Shown: positions 35,027-43,791, numbered from the stretch's first letter. The stretch is DNA of 64,000 bases from Marivita lacus (GCF_014637725.1 NZ_BMFC01000006.1:62001-126000), one strand, 5' to 3'. The notes: a model not told the origin generated them from the letters alone. Numbers and translations: made by a program.

Positions 35027-36337
35027 ATGAAGGATCTGTCACCGAAACCGTCCGATCTGGACCCGATCGAGCTGGCCTCGATCGACGAGATCCGCAGCCT
35101 GCAACGCGATCGCCTGCGCTGGTCGCTGCGGCATGCCTATGACAACGTCGCAATGTACCGCGCGAAATTTGATGCGGCGGGGGTGCATCCGGACGACTTG
35201 AACGACTTGTCCGATCTGGCGAAGTTTCCCTTTACCCAGAAGTCCGATCTGCGCGACAATTACCCGTTTGGTCTTTTCGCGGTGCCCCGCGAACAGATCG
35301 CACGCGTGCATGCATCCTCGGGGACCACGGGCAAGCCGACCGTGGTAGGTTACACCAGGAACGACATCGACATGTGGGCCGACGTGGTGGCGCGGTCGCT
35401 ACGGGCGTCGGGTCTGCGGGCGGGCGACATGGTGCACGTGGCCTATGGCTATGGCCTCTTCACCGGCGGTCTGGGCGCGCATTACGGGGTGGAAAAGCTG
35501 GGCGGCACGGTGGTGCCCATGGGCGGCGGGCAGACCGAGAAACAGGTCGGCCTGATCACCGATTTCCAGCCCAAGGGCATAATGGTCACGCCGTCCTACA
35601 TCCTCAACATCCTCGAGGCGTTCCACAAGGCGGGGCTTGATCCCCGCGCCTCGTCATTGGAGGTGGGCGTGTTCGGGGCCGAACCCTGGACCAACGCGAT
35701 GCGGCTGGAGATCGAAGAGGCGTTCGACATGCACGCGGTCGATATCTACGGGTTGTCCGAGGTGATCGGGCCGGGGGTCGCCAATGAATGCGTGGAGACC
35801 AAGGACGGGCTGCATATCTGGGAGGATCATTTCTATCCCGAGATCATCGACCCAGAAACCGGCGAAGTCTTGCCCGATGGAGAAAAGGGCGAGCTGGTCT
35901 TTACCACGCTGACCAAGGAAGGCATGCCCGTCATCCGCTACCGCACCCGCGACCTGACGCGCCTGATGCCCGGCACGGCGCGCAGCATGCGGCGGATGGA
36001 AAAGGTGACGGGGCGCAGCGACGACATGATGATCCTGCGCGGTGTGAATGTCTTTCCGACCCAGATCGAGGAAGAGGTCATGGCCACCGGCGGGCTGGCA
36101 CCTTATTTCCAGATCGAGCTTTACAGCGCCGGTCGTATGGACGCGATGCGGGTTCTGGTCGAGGCGATGCCGAATGCCGCAAGTGACCTGTCCCGGCAGG
36201 CGGCAGCCACGATGCTGACCGAACGGATCAAGGACCATGTCGGCATTTCGGTCACGGTCGATGTCGGTGATCCCGGCTCGGTCGCACGGTCGCAGGGCAA
36301 GGCGGTGCGGGTTGTGGACAAACGTCGGTCGGATTGA
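35027..36337 (+). CDS. paaK: Phenylacetate-CoA ligase PaaK
   Basis: This 436-aa protein activates phenylacetate with ATP and CoA, the first step of the aerobic route. The AMP-binding loop is SSGTTGKPT at residues 97-105, and the segments GYGLFTGGLGAHYG, GAEPWT and YGLSEVIGPGVANEC are characteristic of PaaK. The ATG at 35027 has AGGGGAGG upstream and the length is typical; the frame is open upstream but lies across paaI. The stop lies 3 bp from that of the convergent paaE. Confidence 0.96.
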   Translation: MKDLSPKPSDLDPIELASIDEIRSLQRDRLRWSLRHAYDNVAMYRAKFDAAGVHPDDLNDLSDLAKFPFTQKSDLRDNYPFGLFAVPREQIARVHASSGTTGKPTVVGYTRNDIDMWADVVARSLRASGLRAGDMVHVAYGYGLFTGGLGAHYGVEKLGGTVVPMGGGQTEKQVGLITDFQPKGIMVTPSYILNILEAFHKAGLDPRASSLEVGVFGAEPWTNAMRLEIEEAFDMHAVDIYGLSEVIGPGVANECVETKDGLHIWEDHFYPEIIDPETGEVLPDGEKGELVFTTLTKEGMPVIRYRTRDLTRLMPGTARSMRRMEKVTGRSDDMMILRGVNVFPTQIEEEVMATGGLAPYFQIELYSAGRMDAMRVLVEAMPNAASDLSRQAAATMLTERIKDHVGISVTVDVGDPGSVARSQGKAVRVVDKRRSD

Positions 36338-36340
36338 CCG

Positions 36341-37405
36341 TTACTGGTCGTAATCCACCACGATGCGCGGGCTGACCGGGTAGGATTGGCATGACAGGAT
36401 GTAACCCTGCTCCACCTCGTAATCCTCGAGCGCGTGGTTGGCGACCATGTCCACTTCGCCCTCCAACAGCTTGCATTTGCAGGTGGAACAGACACCGGCG
36501 CGGCAGGCATGGGGTGCGTCCAGCGCATTGTCCAGCGCCGCTTCGAGCACCGTCATGTCGTGGCCCATGTCGAAACTGCGGGTCATTCCGTCCAGCGTGA
36601 CCGTGGCCGCGATGCTGGCCTGAGTGGTGACGGCAACAGGTTTGGTGCGCCGCGCCAGCCGTCCGGTCTGGGCGCTTGCGAACAGCTCGAACTTGATCTG
36701 ATCCTTGGTCAGCCCGTGATCGCCAAGCGATTGCGCAATGGCTTTCATCATCGGTTCAGGCCCGCAAATGAAGGCAGTATCGACGCTGGCAATGTCGATC
36801 CAGTGGGTGAACAGCGCCGCGCATTTCTCAGCGTCGATACGTCCCTGAAAGAGGTCGATGTCCTGCGCATCGGTCTCGAGGATATGCAGGATGGTGAAGC
36901 GCCCCATGTAGAGGTTCTTGAGATCCTCCAGTTCCTCGCGGAACATGATCGTGCTGACGCTGCGATTGGCGTAGACCAGCGTGGCCCGTGCATGTGGCTC
37001 GGCCACCAGTACGGTTTTCAGGATCGACAGCACCGGCGTGATCCCGGACCCACCCGCAAAGGCGAGGTAGGTCTTGGCCTTGTCCGGCTCAAGCGCGGTG
37101 TGGAACGTGCCCATCGGCTCCATCGCGTCGATCACCGTGCCGGGTGTCAGGTCGTCATTGGCCCAGATGGAAAACGCGCCATCGGCAACCTTCTTGATGC
37201 CCACGCGCAGGGTGCCGTCATGGATGCCCGAACAGATCGAATAGGATCGGCGCAGTTCGGTGCCGTCGAAATCGCGCTTGAAGGTCAGGTACTGCCCTTG
37301 GGTGAAGGTGAAATCGCCACCATCCCGCGCCTCGAGCGTGATCGCCACGGCATCGCGGGTGGTCTTGGTCACATCGGTGACGGTCAGGGGGTAAAAGCGC
37401 GCCAT
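36341..37405 (-). CDS. paaE: Phenylacetyl-CoA epoxidase reductase subunit PaaE
   Basis: This 354-aa flavin reductase passes electrons from NADPH to the PaaAC oxygenase. An FAD-binding domain comes first (LRRSYSICSG near residue 52), then an NAD(P)-binding domain (AFAGGSGITPVLSILK near residues 115-130), then a plant-type 2Fe-2S domain with CRAGVCSTCKCKLLEGEVDM and a fourth Cys in ILSCQSYP. All cluster cysteines are visible. It is the last gene of the paaABCDE unit, 15 bp after paaD, and ends almost against paaK on the other strand. Confidence 0.96.
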   Translation of the reverse strand: MARFYPLTVTDVTKTTRDAVAITLEARDGGDFTFTQGQYLTFKRDFDGTELRRSYSICSGIHDGTLRVGIKKVADGAFSIWANDDLTPGTVIDAMEPMGTFHTALEPDKAKTYLAFAGGSGITPVLSILKTVLVAEPHARATLVYANRSVSTIMFREELEDLKNLYMGRFTILHILETDAQDIDLFQGRIDAEKCAALFTHWIDIASVDTAFICGPEPMMKAIAQSLGDHGLTKDQIKFELFASAQTGRLARRTKPVAVTTQASIAATVTLDGMTRSFDMGHDMTVLEAALDNALDAPHACRAGVCSTCKCKLLEGEVDMVANHALEDYEVEQGYILSCQSYPVSPRIVVDYDQ

Positions 37406-37420
37406 GTCAGGGCCTTGGGA

Positions 37421-37879
37421 TCAGATGCATTTGAAATAGTCGAACGGCTCAAGGCAGGTGTCGCAGCGCCAATGGGCCTTGCAGGGGGTCGATCCGAACT
37501 GGCTGATCCGCGTGAGTGCGGTGCCGCCGCATTGCGGGCAGGCCTCGGGTCCGCCAGCGGGGGACGGGGGCGCGATTCCATAAGCCAGTAGCTTGGCGCG
37601 GCCCGTGTCGGACAGCCAGTCGGTGGTCCACGCAGGCGCGATCTGCGTCCTGATCCGTACGTTTCGCACACCCCGATCGTACAGAGCGGTTTCGATGTCC
37701 ATCGCGATCACGGAAGTGGCCGGGCAGCCGGAATAGGTGGGGGTCACCGCCACTTCGAGCGTGTCGCCGTGCCACGCCACGTCCCGCACGATGCCCAGAT
37801 CGACAACCGAGATCACGGGGATCTCGGGATCGGGCACCTGATCGAGCCAGGTCCAGATGGTGGCCACGTCCGGGATCAT
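37421..37879 (-). CDS. paaD: Phenylacetyl-CoA epoxidase assembly protein PaaD
   Basis: This 152-aa protein is PaaD, a DUF59/MIP18-type protein required for active epoxidase, probably for Fe-S maturation. The N-terminal half has the DUF59 segment VPDPEIPVISVVDLGIVRDV and TPTYSGCPATSVIAMDIE. The C-terminal half has four Cys in two pairs, CPQCGG and CDTCLEP, likely a metal site, and ends YFKCI. It starts 1 bp after paaC ends on the minus strand and is followed by paaE. Confidence 0.94.
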   Translation of the reverse strand: MIPDVATIWTWLDQVPDPEIPVISVVDLGIVRDVAWHGDTLEVAVTPTYSGCPATSVIAMDIETALYDRGVRNVRIRTQIAPAWTTDWLSDTGRAKLLAYGIAPPSPAGGPEACPQCGGTALTRISQFGSTPCKAHWRCDTCLEPFDYFKCI

Positions 37880-37880
37880 G

Positions 37881-38645
37881 TCACCACGCAGCGCCCGGAT
37901 AGGCGCGCTGCAGCCATTGCATCTGGGTCAGCAGGTGGCCCAGATGTTCGGAGTGGCGGAACCCGGTCTTGCCGCCGGTTTGGGCATAGGTGCTGTCGGG
38001 TTTGACCAGCGTCGCGTCGGTCAGGATGGCGTCGATCCGCGTGTCGAACCGGGCGCGCAGGGCGGTCAGGTCGGGCGCGATGCCCGCCGCGTGCATCGCC
38101 GTGTCGACGGCGTCGGGCGTGACCATCTCGCCGACATAGGGCCAAAGCAGATCCAACGCCGCCTGCATCCTGCGGTGGCTCTCCTCTGTCCCGTCGCCCA
38201 GGCCGATCACGGTCTCGGACGAGCGGTCGAGATGATAGGTGACTTCCTTGAGCGCCTTGGCAGAAATCCCGGCAATCCGGTTGTCGTCGGACTGGCTCAG
38301 GGCGGTCAGAAGTTCGATGTGAAACGCGTCGAACAGGCATTGCCGCATCATCGTCTGGCCGAAATCGCCATTGGGCTGTTCCACCAGCAGCAGGTTGCGG
38401 AAGTCCCACACATCGCGCAGCATCGCCAGTTCATCGGCAGATCGTCCGGCACCTTCGACCTCTGCGGCCAAGCCAAGCCACATCTGCGTCTGTCCGATCA
38501 GGTCCAGCGCGGTGTTGGCAAGCGCGATGTCCTCTTCCAGCACCGGCGCGTGGCCGCACCATTCGCTGATCCGGTGCCCGAGGATCAGCGTGCTGTCGCC
38601 CAGACGCAAGAGGTATTCAAAGAGCGCCTCTTGGTCGGTCATCAC
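37881..38645 (-). CDS. paaC: Phenylacetyl-CoA epoxidase structural subunit PaaC
   Basis: This 254-aa protein is PaaC, the structural partner of the catalytic diiron subunit PaaA. It has the ferritin-like helical pattern, with LGHRISEWCGHAPVLEEDIALANTALDLIGQ-type sequence in the first quarter and LLVEQPNGDFGQTMMRQCLFDAFH in the middle. It overlaps paaB by 4 bp (ATGA), which suggests coupled translation of the subunits. The length is typical of the family. Confidence 0.95.
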   Translation of the reverse strand: MMTDQEALFEYLLRLGDSTLILGHRISEWCGHAPVLEEDIALANTALDLIGQTQMWLGLAAEVEGAGRSADELAMLRDVWDFRNLLLVEQPNGDFGQTMMRQCLFDAFHIELLTALSQSDDNRIAGISAKALKEVTYHLDRSSETVIGLGDGTEESHRRMQAALDLLWPYVGEMVTPDAVDTAMHAAGIAPDLTALRARFDTRIDAILTDATLVKPDSTYAQTGGKTGFRHSEHLGHLLTQMQWLQRAYPGAAW

Positions 38646-38926
38646 ATGTGACCCGCATCGTCGGGGATGTCGAAAAAGGTCGGGTGGCGGTAGACCTTGC
38701 TTTCCGACGGCTCGTACAGCGGGCCCTTGTCCGAGGGGGACGAGGCGGTGATGTGCGCGGCCTCGACCACCCAGATGCTCACACCTTCATTGCGGCGGGT
38801 GTAGACATCGCGCGCGTTCTTGAGCGCCATCTCGGCGTCGGCTGCGTGCAGGCTGCCGACATGGCGGTGGTTCAGCCCGTGCTGTCCGCGGATGAAGACC
38901 TCCCAGAGGGGCCATTCCTGTGACAT
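38642..38926 (-). CDS. paaB: Phenylacetyl-CoA epoxidase subunit PaaB
   Basis: This 94-aa protein is PaaB, a small bridging subunit of the epoxidase complex. The sequence WPLWEVFIRGQHGLNHRHVGSLHAADAEMAL near the N-terminus and the NVYTRR-like and SIWVVEA segments are the family pattern. It overlaps paaC by 4 bp and follows paaA after 69 bp. Its length is normal. Confidence 0.95.
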   Translation of the reverse strand: MSQEWPLWEVFIRGQHGLNHRHVGSLHAADAEMALKNARDVYTRRNEGVSIWVVEAAHITASSPSDKGPLYEPSESKVYRHPTFFDIPDDAGHM

Positions 38927-38995
38927 GTGTTTTCCTCCCTGCGCTTGTCGAGCCTTGTGGCTCTCTTCGCGAAGATGCCCGTGAGGGCTGATGCG

Positions 38996-39973
38996 CTATT
39001 CCGCCGCCAGCTTTGCTGCGCGTTTCTTTGCCGCATGGGCCATCAGCCCGTCGCGCACCCAGGCGCCGTCATCCCAGGCCTTGTTGCGCGCAGCCAGCCG
39101 TTCGGTGTTGCAGGGGCCATTGCCCTTGATCACGTCGAAAAACTCGGACCAGTCAGGTTCCGCGAAATCGTACCCGCCCTTGTCCTCGTTCCAGCGCAGG
39201 GTCTTGTCCGGCACGGTCAGTCCAAGGAATTCCGCCTGCGGTACGGTCTGGTCGACGAACTTCTGACGCAACTCGTCATTGGTGTTCATCTTGATCTTCC
39301 ACGCCATCGACTGCGCCGAATGCACCGAATCCTTGTCGGACGGGCCGAACATCATCAGCGACGGGTACCAGAAGCGGTTGAGCGCATCCTGTGCCATCTT
39401 CTTTTGCGCGGTCGTGCCTTGGGCCATCTTCATCATGATGTGATAGCCCTGCCGCTGGTGGAACGACTCTTCCTTGCAGATGCGGATCATCGCGCGGGAA
39501 TACGGGCCATAGGAGGTGCGCTGAAGCGGCACCTGGTTCATGATCGCCGCGCCATCGACCAGCAATCCGACCGCGCCCATATCGGCCCATGTCAGCGTTG
39601 GGTAGTTGAAGATGGAGCTGTATTTCATGCGGCCATCCAGCAACATCTCGGTCAGTTCGTCCCGGCTGACCCCCAGCGTTTCGGCCGCACCGTAGAGGTA
39701 GAGCCCATGCCCCGCCTCGTCCTGCACCTTGGCCAGCAGGATCGCCTTGCGTTCCAGCGTCGGCGCGCGGGTGATCCAGTTGCCCTCGGGCAATTGGCCG
39801 ACGATTTCGGAATGGGCGTGCTGGCCGATCTGGCGGATCAGCGTCTTGCGGTAGCCCTCGGGCATCCAGTCCTTGGGTTCGATCTTTTCGCCCGAGTCGA
39901 TGCGGGCCTGAAACGTGGTGAGCTTTTCAGGATCGTCCTGCGTCGCTTCGGATGTGATCATCTGCGCGTACAT
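38996..39973 (-). CDS. paaA: Phenylacetyl-CoA epoxidase catalytic subunit PaaA
   Basis: This 325-aa protein is the diiron oxygenase subunit that forms the 1,2-epoxide on phenylacetyl-CoA. The segments [25 protein letters not shown] and [18 protein letters not shown] contain the ExxH iron-ligand motifs of the family. It is the first gene of paaABCDE; the upstream 178 bp, shared with a divergent membrane-protein gene, hold three copies of a GTTAC-type element that may be operator sites. Confidence 0.96.
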   Translation of the reverse strand: MYAQMITSEATQDDPEKLTTFQARIDSGEKIEPKDWMPEGYRKTLIRQIGQHAHSEIVGQLPEGNWITRAPTLERKAILLAKVQDEAGHGLYLYGAAETLGVSRDELTEMLLDGRMKYSSIFNYPTLTWADMGAVGLLVDGAAIMNQVPLQRTSYGPYSRAMIRICKEESFHQRQGYHIMMKMAQGTTAQKKMAQDALNRFWYPSLMMFGPSDKDSVHSAQSMAWKIKMNTNDELRQKFVDQTVPQAEFLGLTVPDKTLRWNEDKGGYDFAEPDWSEFFDVIKGNGPCNTERLAARNKAWDDGAWVRDGLMAHAAKKRAAKLAAE

Positions 39974-40016
39974 GATGCGGACCTCGGTGGTGACTGCGGA
40001 CGGGTGATGGCCGCAC

Positions 40017-40086
40017 GTTACGCCAAGACCGGCTTTCCGGCAATGGGGATGTTACGTAGATGCGCATCATATTCTTTTTCGGTAAC
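40017..40086. promoter_or_regulatory. GTTAC-type repeats upstream of paaA
   Basis: GTTACG occurs at 40017-40022 and 40051-40056, 34 bp apart, and the inverted form GGTAAC lies at 40081-40086. A perfect 10-bp palindrome GATGCGCATC sits between them at 40059-40068. This is the control region between paaA and the divergent membrane-protein gene. It could bind PaaX or another regulator; it does not resemble the E. coli PaaX site as I recall it. Confidence 0.35.
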
Positions 40087-40151
40087 ACGTTTCTGGTGGG
40101 AGCAGACCGGACCCCTTCGGAACCGGGTCCGCGCCCTGCGGTTATCCGAAC

Positions 40152-40640
40152 ATGCGCCCGCCCCGTCGCTTCGAGATCACCGAACATCCAGAGATCCCGC
40201 TGGACGGGTTCGTGCTGGGCTGGATCGCCATGGTGCCGCTGCTGGTCTGTGCGGTGGCGGCCTTCCATTCCGACTGGGCGGGCATGGCAATCGAGGCCGG
40301 CCGGTTCTGGGCCGCTGCGATCTCGATCTTCCTGGCCGGGGTTCGGCGCGGCTTGAGCTTTCGCACGGTGGGCGGGCCACAGCCGCGTCAGATCGCGATG
40401 ATGCTCTGGCTCTTCTGCGGCGGGATCGTCGCGGTGGTCCTGCCGCCGCGCCTGAGTCTTGGCCTGCTGATCCTGCTCTATCTCAGCCTTGCGATTGTCG
40501 ATCCAAGGGCGGCGCGGGCGGGCGACGTGCCGTTGTATTTCCGACGGCTTCGACCGCCGCAAATGTGGGCGGCCCTGCTGTGCCTTGGAGTGATGCTCTG
40601 GCAGACGAGTGCCGTCGGCGCTGAGGTGTTCGCCACCTGA
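40152..40640 (+). CDS. Small membrane protein, possibly DUF3429
   Basis: This 162-aa protein has about four hydrophobic spans (near residues 18-40, 50-65, 82-97 and 100-115) and one near the C-terminus. The segment AAISIFLAGVRRGLSF resembles the core of DUF3429, a small membrane family of unknown function; this match is from memory. It is divergent to paaA and is followed by a tRNA gene on the other strand. There is no visible link to phenylacetate metabolism. Confidence 0.7.
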   Translation: MRPPRRFEITEHPEIPLDGFVLGWIAMVPLLVCAVAAFHSDWAGMAIEAGRFWAAAISIFLAGVRRGLSFRTVGGPQPRQIAMMLWLFCGGIVAVVLPPRLSLGLLILLYLSLAIVDPRAARAGDVPLYFRRLRPPQMWAALLCLGVMLWQTSAVGAEVFAT

Positions 40641-40752
40641 GCGACTTTTCGTTGGTGATCTCGGGCTGACGGCTGCCGCCGTTTGCTTGCCATGCCATGC
40701 GCCTGCCAGAGCGCAGCATGGCGTCGCAACCCATTCGGTAATCAGGGAAATT

Positions 40753-40829
<77 letters not shown>

Positions 40830-40944
40830 GAACCGTCGCGTGAGTACGAGCGTGACCCGGTGGCGTCAAGGGCAAATCTTGCGTTTTTTGCCCCGCGCGG
40901 GATGCCGTGGACACCTGCGCCGGACGAACCGTTCTGCGCCGGTG

Positions 40945-40964
40945 CGGACGCGTTGACGCGTCCG
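40945..40964. terminator. GC-rich hairpin downstream of the AAA+ ATPase gene
   Basis: CGGACGCGT and ACGCGTCCG form a 9-bp perfect stem with a 2-nt loop (or 8 bp with a 4-nt loop). It is the second of two tandem hairpins between the leftward ATPase gene and the tRNA gene. No T-run follows. Confidence 0.4.
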
Positions 40965-40965
40965 T

Positions 40966-40987
40966 GATTTTCAGTTGACTGAAAATC
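40966..40987. terminator. AT-rich hairpin downstream of the AAA+ ATPase gene
   Basis: GATTTTCAGT (40966-40975) and ACTGAAAATC (40978-40987) form a perfect 10-bp stem with a 2-nt loop, 12 bp after the ATPase stop codon. The stem carries A/T tracts. Together with the neighbouring GC-rich hairpin it probably marks the end of the ATPase transcript. Confidence 0.45.
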
Positions 40988-40999
40988 CACCCGTCGCGC

Positions 41000-42304
41000 T
41001 TACTTGACGATCTTTTCATCCTTCACGAACATGTTCGCCCAGGCGCGGTCGATCAGTTCCGGCGTCATCTTGTAGGGCCAGCCTTCAAAGTCGCAGACCG
41101 CGATCATCTGGTCGATCAGGAAGACAGGTTGGTAGTTCGCGTAGACGTTCCTGATGGTTGGATACTTGTTCTTCAGCAGGTGGATCAGCGCCTTTTCACA
41201 GAGCGCCATCTGTTTCTTCTTCGCGACCATCGAGAAAATCTTGAGGAAGTTCTGCTGATCGGGTCCGTCGATCTTGATCTTGAAGAAGATCCGGCGCAGC
41301 GCGGCCTGGTCGAAAATCTCGTTCGGGTGGAAGTTGGTCGAGAAAATCACCAACGTGTCGAACGGCACCTCGAACTTTTCGCCCGATTGCAGCGCGAGAA
41401 TGTCGCGCGCCTCTTCCAGCGGAACAATCCAGCGGTTCACCAGCTTCTGCGGCGGTTCGGCCTGACGGCCAAGGTCGTCGACGATGAAGATGCCGCCGGT
41501 GGACTTGAGCTGAAGCGGCGCCTGGTAGGTGCGGGCGGTCGGGTTGTAGACCAGATCCAGCATGTCGAGCGACAGTTCACCGCCGGTGATCACCGTGGGC
41601 CGTGCACAGAGCACGTAGCGCGTGTCGAACCGGTTGGTGATGCGCAGCCCGCTCGACGCACCGGCGGATTCCGCGGCGCTGTGCACGATCGGGTCGTAGA
41701 CCGTGATGACCTGTCCGGCATATTCGATCGCGTGCGGGATGTAGATCTTGTCGCCCATCGCGTCGCGGATGCCGTTCGAGATCGAGGATTTCCCGTTCCC
41801 CGGAGGACCGTACATCAGGATCGATCGGCCTGCGCCCACCGCCGGGCCCAGATTGCCCAGCAGGTCCGGGGGCAGGATCAGGTGGCCCATCGCGTCGGTC
41901 AGTTGCTGGCGCGAGATGTGGATGTTGCGGATCGACTGCCGCTTGACCTGTTCGGCATAGACGGCCAGCGGCACCGGCATCGCGCCGTAATATTCCGATT
42001 GAGCCAGCGCATCCAGCGCGCGGGCCTTGCCTGCATCGGTGAGCTGGTAGCCCATTTCCGAGCCGTTGTTGGCGTTCAGCGTGCCCGTCGCCTCAAGCAG
42101 CAATTGACCGCGCGCATAATCGATGAGTTCCTGCGTGATCGGCACGGGCAGGCAGACGCCTTGGGCAATCGCGGTCGCGGTGGAGACGTTCTTGCGGAAC
42201 ATCGTCTTGAGCATGATGTCGCGCATCATGACCGTCTGCAGCTTCATGTCTTCCATCCGCTTGGGCGGAGGAGGCGCCATGACGGCACTTGTTTGCATGT
42301 TCAT
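41000..42304 (-). CDS. Uncharacterised AAA+ ATPase next to the Tad locus
   Basis: This 434-aa protein has a winged-helix-like N-terminal region (about residues 25-125) and an AAA+ domain (about 130-400) with Walker A GPPGNGKSS (166-174), Walker B GGIFIVDD (270-277) and a sensor region VIFSTNFHPNEIFDQAALRRI that includes an arginine-finger-like RR. It lacks signal peptide and membrane spans, so it is cytoplasmic. It lies at the distal end of the Tad cluster, separated from the prepilin peptidase gene by 99 bp with a hairpin. It is not TadA, and I do not know its function; a role in pilus assembly or its control is only suggested by place. Confidence 0.9.
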   Translation of the reverse strand: MNMQTSAVMAPPPPKRMEDMKLQTVMMRDIMLKTMFRKNVSTATAIAQGVCLPVPITQELIDYARGQLLLEATGTLNANNGSEMGYQLTDAGKARALDALAQSEYYGAMPVPLAVYAEQVKRQSIRNIHISRQQLTDAMGHLILPPDLLGNLGPAVGAGRSILMYGPPGNGKSSISNGIRDAMGDKIYIPHAIEYAGQVITVYDPIVHSAAESAGASSGLRITNRFDTRYVLCARPTVITGGELSLDMLDLVYNPTARTYQAPLQLKSTGGIFIVDDLGRQAEPPQKLVNRWIVPLEEARDILALQSGEKFEVPFDTLVIFSTNFHPNEIFDQAALRRIFFKIKIDGPDQQNFLKIFSMVAKKKQMALCEKALIHLLKNKYPTIRNVYANYQPVFLIDQMIAVCDFEGWPYKMTPELIDRAWANMFVKDEKIVK

Positions 42305-42322
42305 GATCAGCCCCGGATCGGT

Positions 42323-42347
42323 TCAGCCAGTTATCGTCTCTGGCTGA
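42323..42347. other. Hairpin between prepilin peptidase and ATPase genes
   Basis: TCAGCCAG (42323-42330) and CTGGCTGA (42340-42347) form a perfect 8-bp stem with a 9-nt loop, 18 bp upstream of the ATPase start codon. It could end part of the Tad transcript or lie in the ATPase leader. No T-run is present. Confidence 0.4.
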
Positions 42348-42403
42348 CCCTGACAGGCCAATGTGGCAACACAAGGGCTGGGGCGGGACAGGTTGTTGGC
42401 GAT

Positions 42404-42895
42404 CTACCTGCCGAACCACACCCCGAGCGCGAGATAGAGCGCCAAAGTGCCGCCAAGGCTCAGCCCCATCGGAAACTTGGGGTTTGTCCAGCTTTTCCAA
42501 TGAGGTGCGATGGTGCGCAGCGCCGAATGCTTGGCGATGCGGTGCGCCACGAAAGCGGCAAGGATGTTGGCCGCGAAAAGCGCCATCAGCAGCCGCAGGT
42601 CTCCGACATGGATGAACGGCGCAGCAGCGGCGGCGAACTTGGCATCGCCTGCGCCCATCGCGCCACCCGCGTTCAGGGCGATACCCGCCACAAGCACCAC
42701 GACAAGGTGCAGGTAGCGCCACAGGTAGGCGTCGAAGGGCAGGGCGATCAGGCCGACTACGGCAAAGATCACGAAGAGGATCACGACGATCACGTTCGGA
42801 ATGCGCATGTCGCGCATGTCCGAAAATGCCACGTAGACGCAAAGCGGAAGAACGAATGGCAGGAAAACCAAAGCCGAGAACGCCGAGATGTCCAT
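42404..42895 (-). CDS. tadV: Prepilin peptidase TadV/CpaA
   Basis: This 163-aa membrane protein is an A24-family aspartic prepilin peptidase of the short TadV/CpaA kind, which cleaves the Flp leader. The two catalytic Asp residues are Asp26 in FSDMRDMRIPN and Asp84 in the GAGD motif. There are about five to six membrane spans, and no Cys-rich methyltransferase domain, as normal for TadV. It starts 8 bp after a TPR lipoprotein gene ends and is within the Tad operon. Confidence 0.93.
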   Translation of the reverse strand: MDISAFSALVFLPFVLPLCVYVAFSDMRDMRIPNVIVVILFVIFAVVGLIALPFDAYLWRYLHLVVVLVAGIALNAGGAMGAGDAKFAAAAAPFIHVGDLRLLMALFAANILAAFVAHRIAKHSALRTIAPHWKSWTNPKFPMGLSLGGTLALYLALGVWFGR

Positions 42896-42903
42896 GCGGC
42901 GGC

Positions 42904-43764
42904 TCAGTTCACGACATTGGTTTCAAGCGCGTTCAGGCTCCGGGCCGCAGCTTCGAAATGTTGCGGATGGGTTTCGATGGCTTCGCGCAGCAGGCCCTGG
43001 CCGGTCACCACGTCGCCTCGCTTGACCGCTGCAAGTCCCATCGTGTGCAACAACTCGGCGCGTTCGATCTGGGTCATGGGCACGACCGGCAGCACGTAAT
43101 TGCCCTGCGAACCTCGGGCCAGAACAAGGTTGTTCTTGGCGGTGAACAGGGATTCCTCGTTGCGGATCGCTTCGGTGAAAAGCCGTTCGGCACCGGAAAA
43201 ATCACCGCGCGTCAGCTTGGAGAAGCCCCAGTTGTTCATCACCGAGGCCGGTGTCGTCGTGAGACCCACCGCCGTTTCGTAGAAGCTGTCTGCCTTGTCC
43301 CACTGCTGCTTGCTGTCGGCGATCATCGCTTCGAGCCGGTAGCGCTTGTAGGTTTCGTGGGTGGGCGGAATGGCGTTCAGGACCGTTTCCGCGCGTTCCC
43401 ATTCATTGTTGCGGATCAGGGCATCGGCCAGTTCGACACGGTCATCGGCGGTGGATGCTGTGTTATCTACGACACGTGCCCATGCTGCAACACCTTCGGT
43501 GTGGCGTTTGGCGCGGATCAGCGACAGGGCCAGACCGCGCGCAAGGTCGATCCGATCCGGGTCGCCGCTGCTGGCGCGCTGGAAATAGGACACCGCTTCG
43601 TTGGGGTCCGAGACAGACAGCATCACCTCGTTCAGATTGGTGCCGTCGATGACGTTGACGCCTTGGAATTCACGGTCAACCGCTTCGGTATCAATGCCTT
43701 TTTCGCACCCGGACAGTACGACCGCCCCTGTTAGACACAGGGTTACTATAAAGGGATGGCGCAT
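42904..43764 (-). CDS. TPR lipoprotein of the Tad locus
   Basis: This 286-aa protein has a signal peptide with a lipobox (VVLSGC, Cys20), so it should be an outer-membrane lipoprotein facing the periplasm. The rest is TPR-like, with units such as NEAVSYFQRASSGDPDRID, WDKADSFYETAVGLTTT, and FSGAERLFTEAIRNEESL. It resembles TadD, which helps secretin assembly, but a second and smaller TPR lipoprotein next to it also fits TadD. Which one is the functional TadD cannot be told. Confidence 0.88.
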   Translation of the reverse strand: MRHPFIVTLCLTGAVVLSGCEKGIDTEAVDREFQGVNVIDGTNLNEVMLSVSDPNEAVSYFQRASSGDPDRIDLARGLALSLIRAKRHTEGVAAWARVVDNTASTADDRVELADALIRNNEWERAETVLNAIPPTHETYKRYRLEAMIADSKQQWDKADSFYETAVGLTTTPASVMNNWGFSKLTRGDFSGAERLFTEAIRNEESLFTAKNNLVLARGSQGNYVLPVVPMTQIERAELLHTMGLAAVKRGDVVTGQGLLREAIETHPQHFEAAARSLNALETNVVN

Positions 43765-43791
43765 TTTTGCGTCCTTTACTGCTCTGCCTCA

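Noticed and set aside
41129-43099. A 656-codon plus-strand open frame across the AAA+ ATPase and prepilin peptidase genes.
   Set aside because: It crosses two real genes and their intergenic hairpin and has antisense-type composition.
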